Below, piece after piece: positions 56,166 to 64,000 of a DNA stretch of 64,000 nucleotides. This stretch comes from Apostichopus japonicus (taxonomy: Eukaryota > Echinodermata > Holothuroidea > Aspidochirotida > Stichopodidae): contig NC_092567.1 in NCBI RefSeq assembly GCF_037975245.1, forward strand, positions 20,459,376 through 20,523,375. Direction: 5' to 3'. Each line of letters opens with the position of its first letter. Within the stretch, counting starts at the first letter, position 1. Under the pieces are notes generated by a model. The model was given only the letters and a program-made list of their open reading frames with translations. It searched no databases and had not been told where the DNA came from. A program made the position numbers and the translations under genes.

Positions 56166-59100
56166 ACTAAAAGTTGTCCTTCAGTCCGCCACCGCAATAT
56201 TGCAAATATGTTTTAAAATATTATTTTGAGAGAAAGTATAGTCACTATTTTCTGATGAAATAGGCGTAACTTCGAAAGATACGGCATTGCAAACTATCTA
56301 AGCGTAGCGCCACCATAACAGTGCCATAGCGTACAAGAACATTTTGACTGAAAATGCCTCCCAGATCGCTGGAAATGACACTTCCCAGGCCTTGTAAGTT
56401 GCATCTTAGCATTTTCTCTTTGAAATTACTAGCGATATCATAAAAACATACAAAAAATATGCTCAAAGAGGGGGGAGGGGCTGCCCCTTCCCCCTTGGCT
56501 ACGTGCCTGGCTGTACCTCTGATTTCTTCTTAGGTACCCACTGGATGCAAGAAATGGTGCACCAAATTTTCGCAGACGGTCAACCAGAGAAAGTCACCGC
56601 CAACGAACGGCGTCTCGTCGTCGAGATGGCCGATGTGAGAACACCAGATCTCGTCAGTGAAACCGATCCAGGATTTAGATTAATGAAGGACTTACCTTCC
56701 CCCAGGGTATTTCCAACTCACGTGGTGTGCCCACTTTTACCGAGGATGATTTGGCAGAAACAATGCAAGGTTCGAATTTCAATACACCATTTCTATTGTT
56801 CTTTTCTTCCGGTCTTCACTCCTGTATACCTGTAGGTATAGAAGTATAAATTATGGTATAATCTGCCATGTTCTGTTCTTACTTGCTGTTACCATGGAGC
56901 TCTGTTTATAGCTCCATGCTGTTACTATAGTGTTAGTGTCGTAGTCGTAAGCTAGATCTTCAATTAGTTATGATTATGTAACTTTACTCACCAAGCCCCC
57001 TTCTTATTTCCCTTAAGGTTAGACCTATATGTCGAAAATGAGAATGTATAATTTTTTTTACCCTATTTTTTCTTCTCTTCTACTGTAGATGATTTATGTG
57101 TATAGACATCCAAAAGATGTCATTGTTTCCTTTTATAACTTCCATCGAGTACTTGCGGAGAGATTTGCTGGTTTGACGATCCCGGATACACCGCATCAGT
57201 TCGAACAATTCTTCACCGCCTGTCTTGATGGACAAAGTAAGCGTAGGCCATAAACTAAATGTATTTTTAAAGCGCACAAACTGTTGTTCTTACGTTCTTT
57301 AAAAATTTACGATGCATTTAAGTATTAGGTGCACCTTGACTTGTTAATACCTCCCCGCCCCCTTCTTGCCAATCCGGGTCGCTGGCTTGTCAGATAAACT
57401 GTTTCAGTCAAGACAAATGACGTCATATCTTTGACACAGGTTACGTGCTTCGCCAACAACCCCCCCCCCCCCCCCACAAAAAAAACACATTTTCATTACA
57501 GTCTTGCGTATAATTAACAGCTGCGATATAATCAGAGCTAATTTTGATTTAAAGTTTTTAACGCTTTTAAATTTTTTATTTGGTTTAGCTTTGTATGTTT
57601 TGTGATGTTTTGTTTACCTATTCTTGACGTGACTTTTGATCTTGCTTCGCCCTAATGTCAACAGGTATAAGATACAAATGATTTCTCTTCTTAAGTTATG
57701 ACATGAAGACAGATTGAATTAAAGGCATAAACACGCGTAAATCGGCAACAAAAACCTACATGGGAATAATAAACAAGACTAAAACTTGAAAAGTACAAAC
57801 CATTTTATTTTGGCTAGAATGTGATTCGACTCATTGATCTCAGGAATTCCAATTCTTCATCTCAGCTAACTGCATGATCTATATATCTACCTCTTACGTG
57901 TGCAGTGACCACCCCTCCCGGTGGTTAGGCTGTAACTCTGTTTTTATCGCGGGTTTTTTTTGTTCGTATTTTTTTTTAGTTGAATATGGTTCCTGGTTTG
58001 ATCATATACTCAGCTACGAGCAACACAGAGAAAAAGACTTCTTCATCTTTGTGTCTTACGAAGACATGAAAAAGGTGAGAATGAACTAAACCTCTCCCAC
58101 AGTTAATATCCGAAAAGCTGTGTTAGTTCAATTTGTAATAAATCGATCGATGGACCTAGCTATATCTGTTTTGGTGCTTGTTAATCCAAGATATTGAGGT
58201 AGGTGGCATGTTAGGCTAGGTTAAAGGAAGTATACTGCTTAATTTCACTGAGCCGGCTGACTGACGATAAAACGTCAACTCAGAAGAAAAGTTTGTTAGA
58301 AAGTTTATCAATTTATTCATTTTATCTTTTTGATTGGTTTAAGTAGAATAACCATACCATAGTGAGCCAAGTTGGTAGGTTTCTTGGAAGAGAACTGAAA
58401 GAAGACACGGTAGAGAGAATTGTAGAGAACTCGTCTTTCAAATCGATGAAAGGAAAATTTCAAAAAGATGAAGACGTCGAAAGAATTGATCTCGATGTTT
58501 TCTTGAACAAAGGTAAATTACTACCTTTAATTTGCACATTCATATTAAACGAAATCTTGTTGTGCTTTATTATTACATCTGTCTACTTTTCATCAAATCC
58601 ACAGGCCATTTTCTAATAAATTTATATACACGGGACGTACCCAGAAAGGGACTCATATTTTTCTTTCATTTTTTTTCTGAAACACCCTTCTAAAATGGTA
58701 CATTACATATTTACAACTCACCGTAGTTTCACATATAAGAGGTTGTAGTCATATTTATGCTATGCATATTCAATACCTGTTAATGCATATATGAGATCGA
58801 ATTCAGTGTCTGAGACGATAAAAGTGGAATGAAGGAAGCGCTTCTTTCCCTGCCATTCTGAAAGCTGGCGCTCTTTCATTTCCAACTCTGGAACGAATTA
58901 GCTACCGGAGCTCTGCTCAACGAATGATTCACATACTAACGTATATAGAGTCACATTATCATTATTATTTGTCGGTCGTCAACGCTTGCGATAGGTGAAA
59001 AGTAGAATTTCTACCGTAATACTATTGTCGAAAAACATTAGTTTGATAGAACAATGAATTCGTTAGTGAAATGTTTAAAAATATGTGATTATTGTCACCT

Positions 59101-59322
59101 ACAGAGGTAACCGAACTCAAGTGTAGGCCTATTTTCCTCTCACAGCCTTTCCACGATAAATAACCCTGATTAACCCAAGTTGTTCTTTTAACAGGAGAGA
59201 TGAACCAGTGGCAGAGTCGTTTCACAAAAGAACAAAATAAAAGATGTGACGAAATGTTTCTACGCAAGATGAAGAATTGCGATTTGACTAGATGCTATGC
59301 ACCAGTTAGTTCTGTTTTGTGA
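55878..59322 (+). CDS. Cytosolic sulfotransferase (SULT family), gene 1
   Basis: Soluble PAPS-dependent sulfotransferase, moving a sulfonate group to a small hydroxyl or amine substrate. Six exons join in phase: 55878-56025, 56534-56769, 57089-57236, 57980-58074, 58347-58512, 59195-59322, giving 306 residues, near the usual 290-300. The 5'-PAPS loop is TYPKSGTHW (45-53). FPTHVV holds the catalytic His112. The 3'-phosphate site YVYRHPKDVIVSFYNF has Arg134 and Ser142. YGSWFDHILSYE and FLGREL are typical later motifs. The conserved C-terminal RKGxxGDWKN motif is altered to NKGEMNQWQS (263-272), losing the PAPS-contacting arginine. An acceptor at 55820 just before the ATG implies a non-coding 5' exon; a candidate donor, ACTGAG/GTAAGT, is at 54652, conserved in the duplicate. 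Substrate unknown. Confidence 0.92.
56255..56517 (-). mobile_element. hAT-like family B fragment in SULT intron 1
   Basis: It shares CTATCTAAGCGTAGCGCCAC, AGCGTACAAGAA, GATCGCTGGAAATGACACTT and CCCAGGCCTTGTAAGTTGCA with 51268-51540. It ends CCTTGGCTACGTGCCTG, the mirror of a CAGGC(A/G)CGTAGCC end. The left end is eroded. Confidence 0.65.
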
Positions 59323-59348
59323 TTAGAATTCAAAAGTTGTCATATATG

Positions 59349-59393
<45 letters not shown>

Positions 59394-60314
59394 ATATATA
59401 TATTGTTATATATATATAAGTATATTGTTTGTCGAAACGATAAATGCTTGTGTGTGTGTATTTTTATACAAGGAGACGCCGATATAGTTAAACTTAACTA
59501 TTCTGAAACTTGTTTTTGCCGTTGTGAACTCGGCAGACTGAAATCAGCTGAAAACAAATTTTTTATTAGTTGCTGCAATAATTATTTTTAATTAATTTTT
59601 TTTGGGGGGGGGAGGCGATTCTACACCTCTGTGGACATTCGGGGAACAACGTTCAGTCGGGGAATTTTTTATTTTGACCACTTCTTGTTCGGATTCGTCT
59701 ACTTTTTGTAAATATTAATTTTGCCAAGAAGCTACATCAAATTAAAATTTATCGGAAATTAATCACACTATAAAGTAAGAAATTTTATGGCACTGTAATA
59801 CAATACACACAAACTTATTGTATAGATTTTATATTTACAATGATACAAATACTGGTATTAATCCAAGTTTGATTATTATGACACTTTTCGTTTTCAATAA
59901 GTCCATTTTTATATATATTTTTTTTGTTTGGCTCATCAATCAAAGTGGCGGAACTACTGAGTCGAACACATCATGCGGGAAGGGAAGTGATCTTCCATAA
60001 ATATGCTTCTGTGTAATGTATCCTCACCTCCCCCACCCCCTCTCTTCCACATCAACTATCCTTGGTAGTACCATAAAATGGACTCGAGAAATAACAGTCA
60101 AAAACAACCGAGTTCACATTTTCTCCACAAAATATATTTCAGTTTTATTAAATAAAAATTTGACAAAAGGTAACATGAAAAACTTATGGTCCTTTGTCCA
60201 GCTTATCAAGGCAAGAGTGAAGTGTGAAAGGCAGGCAGATCGAGATAGAAGGAAAGAAGTTTGCCTATCAAAGACAAAGAAATAAAGCCTCATGCCATAA
60301 TCTTAAATTTAAAT
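59323..60314. other. SULT gene 1 3' UTR and spacer
   Basis: An (AT)n array lies at 59352-59418, within the likely 3' UTR. AATAAA hexamers occur near 60149 and 60281. No further gene is seen before the second duplication unit. Confidence 0.45.
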
Positions 60315-60359
60315 GTAAAACATACCAAAACATCTTTAGATAATAAACCAGGCAGGGGA

Positions 60360-60532
60360 GGGTTATTCAGGCGCGTAGCCAGGAATTTGCCAAAGGAGAG
60401 GCGAAAGTGTAGATTCGGCATTGCAAACTATCTAAGCGTAGCGCCACCATAAGTTGGCGCGAAGCGTACAAGAAAGTTTTGGTTGAAAATGCCTTCTAGA
60501 TCGCTGGAAATGGCTACGCGCCTGGGGTTATT
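60360..60532 (+). mobile_element. hAT-type MITE family B, 157 bp, with empty site in paralogue
   Basis: Element 60368-60524 lies between perfect 8-base duplications GGGTTATT (60360-60367, 60525-60532). The ends are CAGGCGCGTAGCCAGG and GGCTACGCGCCTG. The matching place in unit 1, near 53453-53465, reads GGGAGGGTTATGGGAAGG with no element. Confidence 0.95.
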
Positions 60533-60710
60533 GGAAGGAAAATGGCAGGGGTTCATGTAGGAAACGAAATAGTTTAAGTCATTCAAAGTTATCGCAAGAA
60601 TGCAAAGCTGACGGTCATGTGACGAACAGATTACCGCGCCCGAGGAATGCTTTGGCAGATTAATAATGCAGCTGCGCTTCTTTGAAACGTGCAGTATAAC
60701 TCCTTGTAAA

Positions 60711-60833
60711 ATGGAGATTACGATCTTTCTTCTTTCACTGTCTGCAATCTTGACAATACCTGAAACGTCAGGCTCATTTGATGAGCCAGCAGTCCAGGCC
60801 AAGAGGTTGAAAACTGGGACAGGAACAAGCTAA
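60711..60833 (+). CDS. Candidate 40-residue secreted peptide ORF, copy 2
   Basis: Duplicate of the frame at 53643-53765, starting MEITIFLLSLSAILTIP. It differs from copy 1 by F13I, S17P, A25E and K32R and keeps the same stop. See copy 1 for the caution; transcription is not shown. Confidence 0.3.
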   Translation: MEITIFLLSLSAILTIPETSGSFDEPAVQAKRLKTGTGTS

Positions 60834-61024
60834 TTCTGCACTGCCTCATTTGTAAGATCGTCGGCTGTTGGTGGCCAGTGTACTGAACTCTGAACTTCTC
60901 AGAATCTGCTGTTTGAAAAGGTGAGAAACAATTTCACAGAATTGTACACGTGCGTGACAAAAAGAATGGCTGCAGTACACACTATGTGAGCAGAGAGATT
61001 TGTAAAGCAAAAGCTTATTTTATA

Positions 61025-61768
61025 TGTCATCGTTGCCGATGTGAGTTACTTCCTTAGCGTGACCAAAGGGAAATTTCCGCTTGGTCGAGGTCGGGCAAAG
61101 GTCAATACTGCTCTACACTGGTGACCTTTTAAACCCGCCCCCTTGTTTTGCATACTCATGTAATCGATGCACACTTACGCAATCGATGCATACTGACGTA
61201 TTATGTGAGGTACATGTGCTTCATTCCTCTCCTGGTTCAGAGAGGCGTCGCATTTGCTCCTATAGCACTGTTCCTTAGTATAAAGACGCCGTAAACCCCA
61301 GAAAGCCGCCGTAAACCCCAGAAAGCCGCAGTTAACCCCAGAAAGCCGCAGTTAACCCCAGAAAGCCGTAATTAATCCCAGAAAGCCGTAGTTAATCCCT
61401 GTAAACCCATGTACACCGCAGTTTGTCGTGCGGTTGGTTTTGCCCGGTAACGATTGTAAGTTAAGTTATAATTACCAAGAATGTAATTGTCATCAACCTT
61501 TCTCTATGTTTTGTTTCATGTTACCAAATGTTATTTGTTATACTTCTTCCTTTTGTGCAGTAAATATAAGGAGAACTATAATGCATTGTTATGTTATTAT
61601 TGATTTGTGCAAAGTCATGTATTTGTTTCACCAATGTTTGTATATTGAGGTTTTAATATATTTACTTTATATTTTTTCACCGTGGTTCTGTTGAGCCACG
61701 CGTGTAATAAATGGGTTAAAACCTACGACCATACTTGTTCAACTTCATTGAGCGTCGTCTCGGTGACA
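61025..61768 (+). mobile_element. Probable solo LTR inside duplication unit 2
   Basis: It begins TGTCATCG and ends CGGTGACA, the short inverted TG...CA ends expected of an LTR. Inside are a 20-bp tandem array, a TATAAAG-like box just before it (about 61279) and AATAAA at about 61708. It is absent from duplication unit 1. No 5-base target duplication is visible, and TTGAAAAAATCGG after the end may be leftover internal or junction sequence. No internal coding region is present. Confidence 0.6.
61285..61404 (+). repeat. 20-bp tandem array, six units, inside the LTR
   Basis: Units of about 20 bases built on GTAAACCCCAGAAAGCCGC start near 61291 and repeat at 61311, 61331, 61351, 61371 and 61391, drifting to TTAATCCC in the last two. 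Confidence 0.85.
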
Positions 61769-63675
61769 TTGAAAAAATCGGTAAACGGAGGGTAACTATA
61801 GGCCAAATGTCAATGGTAACTGAAGTTACATAGTAAATAACGAGTAGTAGGCTACTGTATCCTAACACTAACACAGTATATTAGGCTATAGCCTACGAGT
61901 AGGAGTACAGGCTAGGCTTCACCGTTCACAAATTCAACACATTTAAAGCTAAACTTTGAGAACCGTGCGCTTGACATGATTGTTAACAACAGTGGTACTA
62001 TACAATAGTTGCTGTGATTGGCTAATCGCAATTCCTACATCTTTTTTTTTTTTAAAATCGGCGAAATTCTATCATTGTTCATACCAAAAGACCCAAAAAT
62101 ATCGAAACCAACATCTACATTTGAGATCTATTTAAAATTTGACATCTTTATCCGGGCATGTTGCAGTAATCCGAAATTTTATTTCACAAAAATGAACAAT
62201 ATGAGCAACCATCCTATCCCCACTATCTGAATTCCGAAATTTGACAAAGATACGTATACGGCACGAATTCTGTTATCATGATGATTTAAATCAACATTTA
62301 ACTTGTGAGCGATCTTTGTACCTCTTAAAGCTTAGTCTGAAATAAAGTTAGCGTACTATTTTTTAAGTTGCACGCAGATCTATCATCCCGTTCGACAGTT
62401 ACGCAGTGAGATACAGCACATATGCTGCCCTATGCTATAGCCTACTCTTTTTCTTTCACAATCCTCATTTACGCAAACTGAGGTAAGTTACCACTTTTGT
62501 GATAGGCTACATGCATAGGCTATGGAGTCAACTTAGTCAAGTGTAACATAGGCCTAGTGTTAAAGGCTTTAATGTCAACATACAGACCTCACAAATTTCC
62601 ATTTGAAACCTCTAATTGTGGCCTATAAAATAATTCTCTCTGAGTCTCCTATAGAGCATTTGTAAAAAGTTTTTTTTTTTCAAATGACCTTTTCAGAGAG
62701 AATGCGTCAAAGTTTGTGGTATTCAGCTGTTTTTATGTGTAGGCATAGGCCTAGGCTAGGCCAATATAAGGTCATGGCCTCCCACTTCCCATCGTTATTC
62801 CATCTTCATTTTTATTTCGGGGTGGGGGGGGGGGAGCCACAGAGGCACAGACCTCCTTATACGGGAGTCGCTTTCAAGTGCCTAAATGCATGGCCACACT
62901 CCCTTAAGAATGAAATACTCCATTCGACTCTTGCACTTCCATTAACGTATAAGCCCCTTGCTAAATCAGTTTGGAGGAGGCAATTTGACCACTCTCCACC
63001 TTTAAAATAATGTGTACAACATGTCTAAAACCAGGGGCGGGATTTGATGTGTGAACGTGGGAGGGCGTGGCGTTTGGGGAGGACTCGTCTAATGAGAGAT
63101 TTTGGGATTTTATAAAGCCCCTATATGTAATATGGTGCAATATTTATAGGGTATATATCCCAGTAGTCCTAGTTGTATATTTGAAAATGTAAATATGCTA
63201 TCTGCATGAAAGTGTTGCCAGATTTATTAAGCGACATAAAAAGTAACAAACGGTCCTGGATTTAAATAAGAATGGTGTTGCAATGAGTCGATCTTTTGTA
63301 TAGCTTGTGCTTGTGTCATGACATTTCCCCCATGTAATCCCGCCTATATCTAAAACCATTAAGTAGGCCTATAATAAGCTACTTTTACTCTATAAGAAGT
63401 AATTTGACCGATGTTCACTTTCGGTAGAGAAAAGTGAAAGCAATCCACAAAAGAGTGCGTGTCGATTAATGTAAAATATAACAGTTGAAACCACATTATT
63501 TAAAAAGAAAAAAATAATGAAACTTCTAATGTTATTTAAATATATTGACCTATCGACAGTTTTGCAGTATAGATGATAAGAGGATTTTCAAACAATTTTT
63601 ATTTTCTTCTCTCTTCTATAGTTCAATTTAAGAGTGCATATTTTGATTATACAGAAATTCTCTTGCATTCCGAAT

Positions 63676-63823
63676 ATGGAGGCAACAATGTCCAATCTAC
63701 CATTCCTTGTATATAAGGACAAATATCACCTACCAATATTTACAACTGCCGAGTATGTTGAAGAATTCGAAGCTATGGAAGTCAGAGAAGATGATGTATT
63801 TATTGTCACTTATCCCAAAAGTG
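63676..63823 (+). CDS. Cytosolic sulfotransferase (SULT), gene 2, first coding exon
   Basis: Paralogue of the gene at 55878-59322. This exon has the same length (148 bases) and phase, ends in the same TYPKSG/ donor GTAAGA, and differs by one residue (EYVEEF instead of EYLEEF). The acceptor before it (TTCTATAG, 63621) is kept although its sequence changed from CTTCCAG, and the leader between acceptor and ATG is three bases shorter. The remaining exons lie beyond the window, so completeness is unknown. Confidence 0.9.
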
Positions 63824-64000
63824 GTAAGACTTAGGGCCTTTCGTTTTTTAATTTTGTGAGGTTGGGGGGGACGGTGGGGGGGGGGAGGTAGATTTGGTAT
63901 TTAAATAGGTACGTTCACTCACGTGGTGAATATATATGATTCAATATAGGGAAAAGGTCGATCGTACTAAAAGTTGTCCTTCAGTCCGCCACCGCAATAT

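Larger units (their letters stand above)
60315..64000 (+). repeat. Segmental duplication, unit 2 (runs off the window)
   Basis: Partner of 53408-56165. It matches closely in blocks, interrupted by the MITE at 60368-60524 and the LTR at 61025-61768. Other differences are mostly substitutions and short indels. The window ends inside SULT intron 1 of this unit. Confidence 0.93.

Overview
This is a piece of animal nuclear genome. Its genes are split by GT-AG introns, non-coding sequence dominates, and it is AT-rich with long (AT)n arrays and many homopolymeric G/C runs. It is dense in short DNA transposons, tRNA-derived SINEs, LINE tails and a Penelope-like retroelement. The gene families and repeat style suggest a marine invertebrate deuterostome; an echinoderm such as a sea cucumber is my guess, but the sequence alone does not prove it.

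Four genes can be reconstructed and a fifth begins at the right edge. (1) 1139-9757, plus strand: a nine-exon Dbl-family RhoGEF with DH and PH domains, most like ARHGEF39. It has a heptapeptide-repeat N-terminus, a long basic tail and a C-terminal CVIL prenylation-type motif. (2) 16037-17056, minus: an intronless multi-pass EamA/DMT (SLC35G-like) transporter. (3) 22879-44574, plus: an eight-exon type II membrane 2-O-sulfotransferase of the uronyl/heparan sulfate 2-O-sulfotransferase family, with very large introns full of repeats. (4) 55878-59322, plus: a complete six-exon cytosolic sulfotransferase (SULT). (5) 63676 to the edge: the first coding exon of a second SULT in a head-to-tail segmental duplication (about 53408-56165 versus 60315-64000). 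Both sulfotransferase types use PAPS, one in the Golgi lumen and one in the cytosol; I see no evidence that they act in one pathway.

The mobile fraction is unusually legible. Six elements have hAT-like ends with 8-bp target duplications (five perfect or nearly perfect by eye, one with a single mismatch in TIR-flanking copy). Three about 350-370 bp elements are flanked by TTAA. Two about 600 bp elements have terminal repeats built from tandem 16-bp units and perfect 8-bp target duplications. A 2.07-kb Penelope-like element lies between 219-bp inverted repeats. Hammerhead-ribozyme-like motifs occur in both arms of that element, alone in a RhoGEF intron, and in a nested foldback at 33.0-33.9 kb.

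Layout: 1-1.1 kb upstream of the RhoGEF; 1.1-11 kb RhoGEF and its 3' side; 11.4-15 kb MITEs and Penelope element; 15.6-17.1 kb TTAA MITE and transporter; 17.1-22.9 kb repeats; 22.9-44.6 kb 2-O-sulfotransferase; 44.6-53.4 kb gene-free repeats; 53.4-64 kb SULT duplication. All exon structures come from reading splice sites and frame continuity by eye, with no transcript data or database search.
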